Source: Methylocystis sp. H62 (GTDB taxonomy: Bacteria > Pseudomonadota > Alphaproteobacteria > Rhizobiales > Beijerinckiaceae). Taken from it: a DNA stretch of 64,000 nt. Below the pieces are notes generated by a model that saw nothing but the letters and a program-made list of their open reading frames with translations, was not told the DNA's origin and made no database searches. The position numbers and the translations under genes were made by a program. Below, in pieces: positions 44,441 to 53,028 of this stretch (the stretch's first letter is position 1; each line of letters starts with the position of its first letter). The stretch is from assembly GCF_015709515.1 (NCBI RefSeq), contig NZ_JADNQZ010000047.1:52862-116861 (forward strand). The letters are read 5' to 3'.

Positions 44441-44943
44441 CTGCCCTCTTTCGTCGAAAGGACCTTTCGCACGCTCGAACCCGGCAAGGCCTACCATCAC
44501 AATTGGCACATCGACCATATCTGCTGGCGGCTCTCGCAAGTCGCCGCCGGCAAGAACAGGCGGCTCATCATCAACGTCCCGCCGCGGTCGATGAAATCGA
44601 TCACCGTCAGCGTCGCATTCACCGCCTGGACGCTTGGGCGCGATCCAACGAAGCGTATCATTGCGGTCTCCTACGCCGATGAGCTCGCTAAAAAGCTCGC
44701 GATCGATACGCGCAACGTGATGGAGAGCGACTGGTATCGCGCGCTCTTCCCAGCCTTGCAGCCGCGCTCATCCGTCCAACCCCGCCACGAATATGTCACC
44801 AGCGCCAAGGGCTTTCGTTTCGCCTCGGGTATTGGTGGCGCGATTCTTGGTCGCGGCGGCGATTTGATCGTCATCGACGATCCGATCAAAGCGCTCGACG
44901 CGCTCTCCGAGGCGGAGCGCCGACGTGTCTGGGATTTCTATAT
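44441..44943 (+). pseudogene. Phage terminase large subunit, 5' third, inverted
   Basis: On the plus strand, about 167 residues: LPSFVERTFRTLEPGKAYHH, the ATPase P-loop-like RRLIINVPPRSMKSITVSV, GFRFASGIGGAILGRGGD and Walker B LIVIDDPIKALDALSEAERR, ending RRVWDFY at 44940. These are the first third of the same terminase whose rest lies on the opposite strand immediately to the left. Flipping this segment of about 500 bp rebuilds a continuous gene of about 475 residues that starts at the ATGACTGACC overlapping the DUF5681 stop. Outside this segment the frame runs into antisense DNA on both sides. Confidence 0.85.
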
Positions 44944-44947
44944 AGGG

Positions 44948-45418
44948 TCAGTCATCTTCGCCCTCACTATCTCCGCGGAATTGCGCGCCTTCATCTGCGA
45001 CGGAGGCGGCCTTTCTTCGTCGCTTGCGGGAAGGTTTTGGCTCCCGATCGGCGAGGACGCGCTGAAGGATCGTAAGATCCTCCTCGCTCGTCTCCTCTTT
45101 CGGATCATCCGCGGGCGGGATCAACAGGGCGCAGCGATCGAGTATCGTCGTGATCGCACGCATTTCGCCTTTCAACCCGCCCTCGACGAGACGCATGACA
45201 ATTGCGTCGATTGCCTGAATTTCGCGCTTTTCTCCGTCAATCGTGACGATGATCGGCCTCTGGAGTGCTGAGTTGAAGGCCTGCTGCAAATCGACGCTGC
45301 CTTTCCTTTTGCCTCCTGGATTTCCGGAGACACCTTTGGGCCAGCGGCTGTGCGTGGGCGGCTTGCCTTTGCCAACGCTGTAGTCGCGGGGCTTCGGAGA
45401 ATTTTTGGATTTTGCCAT
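44948..45418 (-). CDS. DUF5681 phage protein (likely small-terminase-like)
   Basis: 156 residues. The N-terminal DUF5681 segment is recognisable: YSVGKGKPPTHSRWPKGVSG with NPGGKRKGS, a short basic strip. A central helical domain (DLQQAFNSALQRPIIVTIDG) and a basic/acidic tail follow. Such genes lie between a ParB-type methyltransferase and the large terminase in many alphaproteobacterial prophages, where a DNA-recognition role in packaging is plausible. Its stop region (ATGACTGA) contains the original terminase start. Confidence 0.8.
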   Translation of the reverse strand: MAKSKNSPKPRDYSVGKGKPPTHSRWPKGVSGNPGGKRKGSVDLQQAFNSALQRPIIVTIDGEKREIQAIDAIVMRLVEGGLKGEMRAITTILDRCALLIPPADDPKEETSEEDLTILQRVLADREPKPSRKRRRKAASVADEGAQFRGDSEGEDD

Positions 45419-45430
45419 GATCGCCTCCCC

Positions 45431-46963
45431 TCAAGCGGGGGGAAGGCGTTTGCGAATCCGTGTCGTCCTTGGCGGCGAGATGTCCCGGCCGGCTTCGGCA
45501 AGATTGGGGCCTTCATACCCGGCAGCTGCGCGACGAGCGGACTCCTCGGCGAACGAGAATCCGCTCTCGGCGTGGCGCGCCGGTTCGCTTGACCACCGTT
45601 CCCAACGGCGGATCGCGACGTCGACGTACTTCGGTTCGAGCTCGATCGCGCAGGCGCGTCGTCCGGTCTTAGCGGCGGCAATAATCGTCGTCCCGGACCC
45701 AGAGAAGGGATCGATGACAAGATCGCCGCGATCGGAAACGTCGCGGATCGCATCAGCGATCATTGCGCAATTTTTCACAGTGGGGTGGTCAGCGAGCTGC
45801 TGCTGGCGATCGCGTCCGAACCCTGCGAGACCGGGGTAGTTCCAGACGTTGGTTCGGCAGCGACCGTGGCGGCCGAGTTCGACCCTGTTCTTGTGCGGCG
45901 CGCCGCCTTTTTTCAGCACGAATGCTAACTCGTGCTGCGAGCGATAAAGGCTTCCCATGCCGCCGGAGCCTTTGTTCCATACGCACACGTTGAGCAATGT
46001 CAGGCTAGTCGCTCGGACCGAGTCGAGCACTTCCCGTTGATGCCGCCAATCCATAAAGAGAAACAGGATCGCGCCCGGGACCAGTGAAGCCGCCGTCGTT
46101 CGCAGAAATTCCGTGAGAAATTCCGTGAACTCCGCCTCGCTCATCTCGCCTGACGCCATTGCGAATTCCGGGTGGACGGTCTTGCCAAGTCCGCTCACAT
46201 GGCCGGCGATTTTGACGTTGTAAGGCGGATCACAAATGGCGACCTGCGCAAGCGCACCATTGGTAGCGCGCTCGAAAGCTTTCGGATCGCGTGCATCGCC
46301 GCAAAACAGGCGGTGTTTTCCCAAGAGCCAAAGATCGCCTTGTCCGGAAACCGGAGCGCCGAGAAGGTCCATTTCGAAATCGTCATCGGGATTAGGCGCG
46401 TCGCCGCCTTTGCTGGATTCGATCAGCTGGTCGATTTGAGCGAAGGAGAAGCCAGTGGCCTCGATTTCAAAATCGAGCCGGCACTCAGCGTCAATTTCGA
46501 TGAGGTTCGTAAATTCAATGGCGAGCAGTTTTTCGTCCCAACCCGACAATTCTGCTAGCCGATTGTCCGCAATGCGCAATGCCTTCTTCTGCGCTTCAAC
46601 GAGATGATCGATGCGAATTACGGGAACTTGCGCGAGTTTGAGCCGCTTGGCGGCCGCCAGTCGGCCATGGCCGGCGATTACGATGCCTTCCGCATCGATA
46701 AGGAGCGGACTGACGAATCCAAACGCCTTCACGCTCTCCGCGATTTGTTCAACCTGATCAGCTGAATGCGCGCGAGGATTTTTTTGATATGCCTTGAGAT
46801 TGGTGGGCTCGACGTATTCGACGCGGAGAGCCAATTCAGGCGAAAGCTCAAGGCGCCGCTCAGTCGATTGCGGCGGGCAATCGTTGTGGTCAAGCGCAAC
46901 CGAACCCGAGGAGCGGGTGCTCTGTGGTTCGTTGGGAAAAGTACGGGCGTTGGCGTCGCTCAT
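45431..46963 (-). CDS. Prophage DNA methyltransferase with N-terminal ParB-like domain
   Basis: 510 residues. ParB/Srx-like domain at about 50-160 (NPRAHSADQVEQIAESVKAF, GIVIAGHGRLAAAKRL), then a DNA N6/N4-methyltransferase domain with CDPPYNVKIAG (catalytic DPPY) and the AdoMet-binding FSGSGTT. The ParB-MTase chain is a frequent part of phages with DUF5681 and this terminase type, where it may alter phage DNA. It is intact. The recognition site is unknown. Confidence 0.9.
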   Translation of the reverse strand: MSDANARTFPNEPQSTRSSGSVALDHNDCPPQSTERRLELSPELALRVEYVEPTNLKAYQKNPRAHSADQVEQIAESVKAFGFVSPLLIDAEGIVIAGHGRLAAAKRLKLAQVPVIRIDHLVEAQKKALRIADNRLAELSGWDEKLLAIEFTNLIEIDAECRLDFEIEATGFSFAQIDQLIESSKGGDAPNPDDDFEMDLLGAPVSGQGDLWLLGKHRLFCGDARDPKAFERATNGALAQVAICDPPYNVKIAGHVSGLGKTVHPEFAMASGEMSEAEFTEFLTEFLRTTAASLVPGAILFLFMDWRHQREVLDSVRATSLTLLNVCVWNKGSGGMGSLYRSQHELAFVLKKGGAPHKNRVELGRHGRCRTNVWNYPGLAGFGRDRQQQLADHPTVKNCAMIADAIRDVSDRGDLVIDPFSGSGTTIIAAAKTGRRACAIELEPKYVDVAIRRWERWSSEPARHAESGFSFAEESARRAAAGYEGPNLAEAGRDISPPRTTRIRKRLPPA

Positions 46964-47266
46964 CGCGCGCTCCTCGAGGTTCGGGTTTCCGAAAGCCCGT
47001 CGCGCTTCACGCGACTGACGCTTTCGCCCGTGCTGCTCCTCAAAAGGCGCCTGCCCATCGGCGATGACGCCAAACTAACGACGAATTTTGCTCAGTCAAG
47101 CCCCCGCCAATGATGCTCGTTTTGAGCGCTTTCTGGCCCGGTACATCTCATATCCGATCGACAAAAGGCTGGACCGAGATTCGACGACTGTGGGAACTCG
47201 CGAATATTTCAGCGCTGTCGAACGTGTTGGCTCGCCATGCAGGGCGCTCGCTTGCCTTCCGGTAAA

Positions 47267-47291
47267 CAATTCTGTACTACACCAAGAATTG
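47267..47291 (+). promoter_or_regulatory. Small inverted repeat before the integrase-like gene
   Basis: CAATTCT and AGAATTG (7-bp arms, 11-nt spacer) lie 20 bp before the ATG at 47311. A possible operator or fragment of an attachment site; weak evidence. Confidence 0.3.
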
Positions 47292-47310
47292 CCGGACGCA
47301 CGGCGCACGC

Positions 47311-47952
47311 ATGCGAACGAAACTCAGGCAGTCGACCATCGCTACCCTCGAATGTCCTCGGGAGAGGGAGCGCGTTTATTTTTGGGATACCAAGCTTGGG
47401 GGCTTCGGGGTTGTCGTCTTTCTGAGCGGAAAGAAAACCTATGTCGCGCAATACCGCGACGACGGACGCTCTCGGCGCAAGACGATCGGCGGCGCTGAAA
47501 CCGTGAGATTTGCCGAGGCACGCGCCAAAGCAAAGGCTTTAATAGACACGGCCAACAAGAAAGCGAGTCGCGAGCGCGCCTTCAAATTTAAATCGACTCG
47601 CTTGGGGAACTATGTCGCGGATCACAGGGCGGTCGTGTCGCTCCGTCTCCACAGAAAGCTACTCGCGAAGATTGACAAGTGGGCGGCCGACCATGGCCAT
47701 GCCGCTCCTGGCGGACTTTCCCGCTCGGCAGCAATCCGAATGCTGCTCGACCACACCTTAGAGATGGATGGACGCTACTTGCCAGGCGGCCGACGTATCA
47801 CGTTGGTGATCGAGTACGATGACCTCGAACGCAAGATATCCGGATCAAAGGCCTACGGGTGGCCCCAACGCAAAGCTGTGACCGACAAGCAAGCGGTGGC
47901 GAGGCGCGCCGACAGATACATGTCGCGAGATGGCGTCCCTAAACAAAGATGA
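47311..47952 (+). CDS. Integrase arm-binding domain joined to a ribbon-helix-helix-like segment
   Basis: 213 residues. Residues 1-75 match the arm-type DNA-binding domain of tyrosine integrases (FWDTKLGGFGVVVFLSGKKT, YVAQYRDDGRSRRKTIGGAE). From about 100, the sequence changes to VVSLRLHRKLLAKIDKWAADHG and GGLSRSAAIRMLLDHTLEMDG, which looks like a ribbon-helix-helix DNA-binding unit. The core-binding and catalytic domains with the R-H-R-Y residues are absent. It may be an integrase remnant fused by deletion, or a DNA-binding regulator made from one. Its frame is open and intact. Confidence 0.65.
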   Translation: MRTKLRQSTIATLECPRERERVYFWDTKLGGFGVVVFLSGKKTYVAQYRDDGRSRRKTIGGAETVRFAEARAKAKALIDTANKKASRERAFKFKSTRLGNYVADHRAVVSLRLHRKLLAKIDKWAADHGHAAPGGLSRSAAIRMLLDHTLEMDGRYLPGGRRITLVIEYDDLERKISGSKAYGWPQRKAVTDKQAVARRADRYMSRDGVPKQR

Positions 47953-48257
47953 CTCAGAGGCAAGTTGCTCGCTGCGAGATGAGAAGATCGCAACGATCTC
48001 GGGAGAATGCATGATGTTCGGTTTGCCTCGTTGAAGTGACTTGGGTCGCGCTTAAAGTTCTGTGTAAATGCGAGAGGATAAAAAACGCATTACAATCGAA
48101 AAATCCTGCAAGTTGAAAGTTAAAATTGTGCGAAATAATCAACCGCAACATGCATGCGATAAGCCCACATTATTGGACATGCACGCGAGACGACAAGCGG
48201 GGCGGATTTGGCGCGAAAAGACAACGATAAAGCGCCGCTTTGGATTAAGATCCGATC
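47953..48257. other. Intergenic region
   Basis: No gene seen. The sequence is more AT-rich than its surroundings and contains no recognised repeat or RNA gene. Confidence 0.45.
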
Positions 48258-49258
48258 ATGTTGGAAATCGATTCGAGCGCTTTTCTGAACGCGCAACCGT
48301 CGCCCCGACGTATCCGCCGCGATCCGGCGATCGCGCCACGAAAAACTATAGAAATCCAGCCATTTCCGCGCTGGGCGCGCGTCGATGACGGCGTCAGCGA
48401 TAACGCAACTGACGCTACTTCGCCGGTACCGCGCTCGCGGGGCTCGACGCCGTTTTGCGTTCTGGTGCCGATGTTTCGCACGCTGGCCAATACGGCGGAG
48501 CAGGGGCGCGCGGAGCCCATTTTCGCCGCCCTGCGTCAGCGCCTCGCGTTGCGTGCCGCGAGCGCCTGCGCTGCGACACCAGCCGGCCGGACGCCTGCAT
48601 CGCCTGTTTCGGCTCTTCACGATGCGGTGCGTGAGATTGGATGAGGCGACGTTGGCGGCCGCCGTTGAATATGTGGGGGCGCCGAGCGCCTTCGACACGC
48701 AGGGTATTGACGAGCCGTTGCGCCAAACCGTCGCCAGGGCCAATGATCCGCTCGCCGCAGCGGCGGGCGCGAGCGCAGCGGCGATGCATGACCTGGGGGT
48801 CGTCCCAGCGATCGACGCGGAGATTTTCTCGCACTGGCCTGTCGACGTCGCCATGGCGCAAAAACTCGGCTGGAAGGCGCCGGTTCCGCTGCTGGCCACA
48901 GTGATCCTTCACCCCCTTGCGCCGCGCCCCAAACGCGCCGACCGCGTCCCGCCGATGGCGACTGGTCGAACGTGCTCGCCAGCGCTTACGCGCTCGCGGC
49001 GCGCGAGGCGGCCGATCTCGCCGTCGATCTTTCACGCCGAGCCGAAAAACTTTTCGATGCGGTGCCAAAACTGCGCGCCAAGGGAGCAGAGCGTGTGATC
49101 GAAATGCTGCTTGCCGACGATTGCGTCGGTCCCGCGCGCGCCGCGAATAAGCCAAGCTTTCCGACCGCAGTTCGCGGCGTCTGTTCGATCGGCTCGTTGA
49201 ACTAGGCGCCGCGCGCGAGCTGACGGGGCGGCCGAGCTTTCGGCTGTACCGGCTTTAA
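48258..49258 (+). pseudogene. DUF1403 family protein, frameshifted
   Basis: Pieces of a DUF1403 protein appear in order in different frames: PFPRWARVD at the start, FAGTALAGLDAVLRSGADV, IFAALRQRLALRAASACAA, LDEATLAAAVEYVG, WPVDVAMAQKLGWKAPVPLLA, then DWSNVLASAYALAAREAADL, RAKGAERVIEMLLADDCVGP and RLFDRLVELGAARELTGRPS ending RLYRL. At least four frame changes are needed, so it is a pseudogene. DUF1403 genes often precede scpB on rhizobial plasmids, as here. Confidence 0.8.
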
Positions 49259-49374
49259 GGCGTCGCAGGCGACAGATCCGAGTTGGCGGGTAGGGCCGAC
49301 AATCAGGGTTTGGCGGCTTGAGAAATTGGTCGGGCGTTCGAGTGAGGACATTGAGGACAAGGTGAGGCACGATC

Positions 49375-50085
49375 ATGGGCCGCCCTAAACCCGCGTTTCA
49401 TGCAGGCGAGTTCCGAGAATCCTTCGACCCCGGTCTCGTCGATCTGCCGAAGGCTGCGCGCGCTGGCGGGAATGGATGGGACGCGTCGAATCCGTCGTTT
49501 TCGCCGCGCGTGGTCCGGTGCCGAGAGAGGCGCTCGCGCGGGTTGTCGGATCGTCCTGTAATCTTGACGACTTAATTAGCGACATCCGCGACGAATTGCG
49601 TGCGCGGCCCTATGAGCTGGTCTTTGTCGCCGGCGGCTAAAACTCCGTACCAAGCCGCGCTTCGCGCCGGCAATCCGAACGGGGGGCCGCGACGTTTGCG
49701 CGACGCCGGCGCGCCGGAGCTGACGCCGACGGAGATATTGGCCGTGACGGCGATTGGCTATCTGCAACCCGCCACGCGCGTCGATTTGTCCCGTCTTGCT
49801 GGCAGGGAGGTCAGCCGTGATGTCATTGGCGCGCTCAAGCGCCGCGGCCTGATCGACTGCGCTTTGCGCGCGCCGGAGCCCGGCGCGCCTTTCGCCTACG
49901 TAACGACCAAGAAATTCCTGGAGGTTTTCGGGCTCGCGACGCTGCGCGAACTTCCCGACATCGAGCGGCTCGAAGACGAAGGGCGTTTGGAGCGACAGCA
50001 GCCGGGGGCCGATCTCGATGCCGTTCTTTTCGCAGGGGAGGAGAATCTTGACGCTGAGAGCGACGTCGGGGAGCATTGGGAGTGA
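49375..50085 (+). pseudogene. scpB: Segregation and condensation protein ScpB, frameshifted copy 1
   Basis: Starts MGRPKPAFHAGEFRESFDPG, then shifts near 49465 to the frame RVESVVFAARGPVPREALARV and LISDIRDELRARPYELVFVA, and shifts again near 49636 (after FVAGG a stop TAA interrupts) to the frame of residues AALRAGN through LTPTEILAVTAIGYLQPATR and FAYVTTKKFLEVFGLATLRE. The last 150 residues, including the winged-helix, are intact. At least two frameshifts; if real, the product is not made whole. ScpB binds kleisin ScpA in the condensin complex; this is an accessory, plasmid-type copy. Confidence 0.85.
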
Positions 50086-50387
50086 TCGGTGATGGGGTTT
50101 CGCTGCTCACTGCTCGCTGCCTTCACGGCGAAAACACCGCCGCAAGAGGCGGGCGGCGGCTTGGCAGCGCGGCGCTAGGAGGACGTTTCGGTCAGGCGAG
50201 CTATTGGGCTTGCTAGGCCGAGAGCCGAGCTCACGGCCTTTGCCATTCCTTCCGCTTTAAGCAGCGTTGCGCCGCCATCTGCTCGGTTGTGCTGCAAGCA
50301 ATATGATTATTGACACATTGTGCAGCGCACATCCTGCGCGGCTGCGTGGGAATTGCCCCGCGCGCCTAGACCAAAAAGGCATGCTCT
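50086..50387. other. Intergenic region before phasin
   Basis: No gene supported. Presumably carries the phasin promoter; no operator recognised. Confidence 0.45.
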
Positions 50388-50768
50388 ATGTTCAGCAAAT
50401 TCCCCGCGACAAAAGCGTTCGGCGCGGCTTCGTTCGGCGCTCCGTTTGCCACGGTGGTTACGTCGTCAACCAAGGGTCTAGAGGCCATTGCGGCCGAAAC
50501 GACGGACTACGCAAAGGCGTCTTTCGAGAAAAGCCAGGCGTTCTTCGAGAAGCTGTTCGGCGTGAAAAAGGTCGACGAGGCGATCCAGCTCCAGTCGGAC
50601 TTCACCAAATCCGCCTATGACGATTTCCTGGCCTACGCCATCAAGATTGGCGAGACGTATTCGGGCCTCGCCAAGGAAGCGTTCAAGCCGATCAATGGCG
50701 CGTCGCCCGCACAGCCGCCGGTCGTCGCGCCCCTGTCAAAAGCGCCGGTCGCCACGAAGCAGAACTGA
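50388..50768 (+). CDS. Phasin family protein
   Basis: 126 residues, all-helical: FEKSQAFFEKLFGVKKVDEA and IQLQSDFTKSAYDDFLAYAI are phasin_2 signatures. Phasins coat polyhydroxyalkanoate granules. A Pro/Ala-rich tail follows. It is intact and followed by a strong terminator, in contrast with its decayed neighbours, so it may be a host gene near the island or a kept cargo gene. Confidence 0.88.
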   Translation: MFSKFPATKAFGAASFGAPFATVVTSSTKGLEAIAAETTDYAKASFEKSQAFFEKLFGVKKVDEAIQLQSDFTKSAYDDFLAYAIKIGETYSGLAKEAFKPINGASPAQPPVVAPLSKAPVATKQN

Positions 50769-50809
50769 TTTTACACGCGGTTTAACGCGTCTTAAAACGG
50801 GCCAACATA

Positions 50810-50845
50810 AAAACGCTCGATCAGCTCCGCTGACCGAGCGTTTTT
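50810..50845 (+). terminator. Intrinsic terminator of the phasin gene
   Basis: AAAACGCTCG and CGAGCGTTTT form a 10-bp stem with internal CAG/CTG pairing in the loop, followed by TTTTT. Confidence 0.85.
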
Positions 50846-51139
50846 CTTAAGGCGATGGCGTCGGCGTATTCGGGGACAAGGGCTCCGGCTCTTCCGACGC
50901 GATGGCGCGCAGCACGCCCCCAGACCCCAAGCGCGCGCGTTGACGAAGCAACCGTCCGAGTGCGGCAGGTCCACGCACAATAATGAAAGCGGACCTCTTT
51001 GCCGGCGATGTAGCTGTCAGCTTGGCCAAATCCGCCTGCGCCTGTCCCGGGCCATGGCTCAAGGGAACGAACATCTCGCGCGATCACAGAACGGCACACG
51101 CCACATACTCGCGCACGATCGTGTGGCCGCTGGTCTGCC

Positions 51140-51320
51140 CCCTGAAAAAAGTGATCCTCCGTGAAGTATGGCTTTGAGCCTATGAGGAGGATTTGAGATG
51201 GGCAGGAAACGGCACAAGCCCGAGGAGATTGTCGCGAAGCTTCGTCAGGTCGACGTGCTGACGGACGCAAGGGCATTCGGTTGCGGAAGCCATTTGATCG
51301 ATAGGCGTTACGGAAAGTGA
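51140..51320 (+). mobile_element. IS3-family transposase remnant (OrfA start)
   Basis: After an upstream segment with a TGAAAAAAGTGATCC-like end, the ATG at 51198 begins MGRKRHKPEEIVAKLRQVDV, the N-terminal helix-turn-helix start of IS3 OrfA transposases. The similarity ends after about 23 residues and the frame stops. Only a small left part of the element remains. Confidence 0.75.
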
Positions 51321-51477
51321 CATTTAACCGCCGCGCGCATTGAAGCGCGCTTCGCTACGCTCCGCGCGCCTCAATGCGCGCGACAACCCAGCGCACAAGG
51401 GCTTCACGGCCCTTTTCTCTCAATCAGACCGGTACACTTTTACGCCGCCATCTGGCACAATTTGTCGCCGCCGTTGA
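51321..51477. other. Remnant DNA
   Basis: No gene. Contains an inverted repeat of the type GCGCGCATTGAAGCGCGC ... CCTCAATGCGCGC around 51334-51382, and GGTACACTTTTACGCCGCC near 51430, which resembles an insertion-sequence end. Confidence 0.4.
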
Positions 51478-52118
51478 CAGATGACCGCATCGGCCGAACG
51501 CGAGAAGTTGCGCAGCGCATCGCCGACCAGACGAGCGCGCAGAAACTTTGGATGAAGCGCAGGGCGCCCGCGCCAACGCCGAAACCAAATGGTCCGCCGC
51601 AATAGCCGGCGCACTCACAGCCGAAATGAGGACGCCGAAGAAGAGCAAACACATTCGACAGACGATGTGATCGCTTCGCTCGCGAGCGGCGGCGACGTTC
51701 TCGACAAGCCAAAAACGAAAATCGACAACTTGCGCGCCCAGATCGAAAACGCAAAACTCGAAAGCGCGAATTGGCGGCTTGCCGAGCAAGCCGTCGAAGC
51801 TCGCCGGCCTGCTCTCGGTCTGGCGGCGCTCTTTGTCGTCGTCGCCGCGCGCGCCGTCGTGACGAAGGAAGTCAACGCAGCTGCGACGATGTGCGCCTGC
51901 GAAGCGTTTCGCAACGAAGTTCTCGACATGCAAGGCGACTGGCGGCGCTCGCGAATTCGATGGAGTATGCCAGCGAACAGCGCAGGACGATCGACAACTT
52001 CGTCGATGACGTCGGTTGGCTCATCGATTCGCCGTGGCGCGATCGTCCGGCGGCGCAGCCGATCAGAGACGCGTTCGACAAGCTGTGCGCCGACGCGTCG
52101 GCAGCGTTGAAGGTTTGA
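51478..52118 (+). pseudogene. Decayed coiled-coil protein gene
   Basis: Three consecutive frames carry parts of one likely product: TDDRIGRTREVAQRIADQTS; ARANAETKWSAAIAGALTAE; STDDVIASLASGGDVLDKPK through LRAQIENAKLESANWRLAEQ and a hydrophobic LGLAALFVVVAARAVVTKEV; then LANSMEYASEQRRTIDNFVD and WRDRPAAQPIRDAFDKLCAD. At least three frameshifts. No family recognised; coiled coil with one helix in the membrane or core. Confidence 0.5.
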
Positions 52119-52268
52119 AAATGGTTTCCCCGGTTTGTCTCAAAGGCGCTGACGCCGGACAAATTACGCCATGCACCAGCCGCGGTTCGTGTTGAATTCC
52201 GGCGTGCGGGTCCCAAGTGGCTCGAGGGCTGCGATGCAATGGCGCTGGTAGTTTAGAGGAGCACTGCC

Positions 52269-52793
52269 ATGTTACGCAAACTAGCGATTGTCACAACGTT
52301 AGCTGGTGCGCTCGCGCTCCCCATGGCCGCGTTCGCCGAGTGGGGCGGAGGCTATGGAGGAACTCCTGGAGCGAGCGACACCGGAAGTGGAAAAGGGTCA
52401 TCTCAGAGCAGAGAGAAAGGCGGCTACGGCGGCGGGCAGAAGAGCACTAACGATAGTTGGGGCAGCGGGAAAGGCAGTAGCGGCGCCGGTCGCGGTGGTG
52501 ATCGTTGGGGCAGTGACGGCGGCGGCTATGGCGGGCGCGGCGGTGACCGCTGGGGCCACGATGGCGGGGACCGAGGGCGTCGCGGAGGCTATTGGGGACA
52601 CGACTATGGCCGTCGCGGTGGGGATCGCTCGGGCCATGACCGCGACGGATACGGTGGTCGTCGCGGCGATCATTGGGGGTACTCGAACGACCGTATGTCA
52701 TGTCGAGAGATGCAGCGCAGAGGTTACAGAATTGCCTGCCACGGGGAACACCGGGGGCATGACGACGGTGGCTACGGCGGCCGCGGCTGGTAA
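52269..52793 (+). CDS. Secreted Gly/Arg/Asp/His-rich repeat protein
   Basis: 174 residues. Signal peptide (KLAIVTTLAGALALPMAAFA) with cleavage before EWGGG. The mature protein is low-complexity: repeats around GGDRWGxDGG and RRGGxxxGHD, with a small Cys-containing patch near the end (MSCREMQRRGYRIACHGEH). GAGGAG lies 7 nt before ATG. Extracellular or periplasmic, possibly metal-binding through His/Asp. No family recognised. Confidence 0.75.
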   Translation: MLRKLAIVTTLAGALALPMAAFAEWGGGYGGTPGASDTGSGKGSSQSREKGGYGGGQKSTNDSWGSGKGSSGAGRGGDRWGSDGGGYGGRGGDRWGHDGGDRGRRGGYWGHDYGRRGGDRSGHDRDGYGGRRGDHWGYSNDRMSCREMQRRGYRIACHGEHRGHDDGGYGGRGW

Positions 52794-53028
52794 GATTCAA
52801 AGGCATTGAGGGCTTTGGCTTACGTCAGTCCTTAAAACGAGCGTCGCCGTCATCTTAAGGAATCTTAGTGCAAGAGGACGGCGGCGAACTTGGCGACACA
52901 TAGGCCCGCCGATTTTGATCGGAAAAGTGAATAAGCGGTGGAATTGGATTGGCGCGGCGGCTCGCTTTACTGCTTGTGCTCTCGCCGCGACGTGAATATT
53001 TTGCCCTCGAGCTCAGCAGTGGGGCAGC
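52794..53028. other. Intergenic region
   Basis: No feature recognised apart from the presumable promoter of the histidine kinase gene. The plus-strand open frame from 52938 is in the same frame as the kinase 3' half but lacks family similarity before 53255. Confidence 0.4.

Noticed and set aside
47953..48257. tRNA or small RNA at the integrase flank
   Set aside because: No cloverleaf-like sequence or GTTCGAATCC-type T-loop was found near the integrase-like gene, so no attachment tRNA can be claimed.
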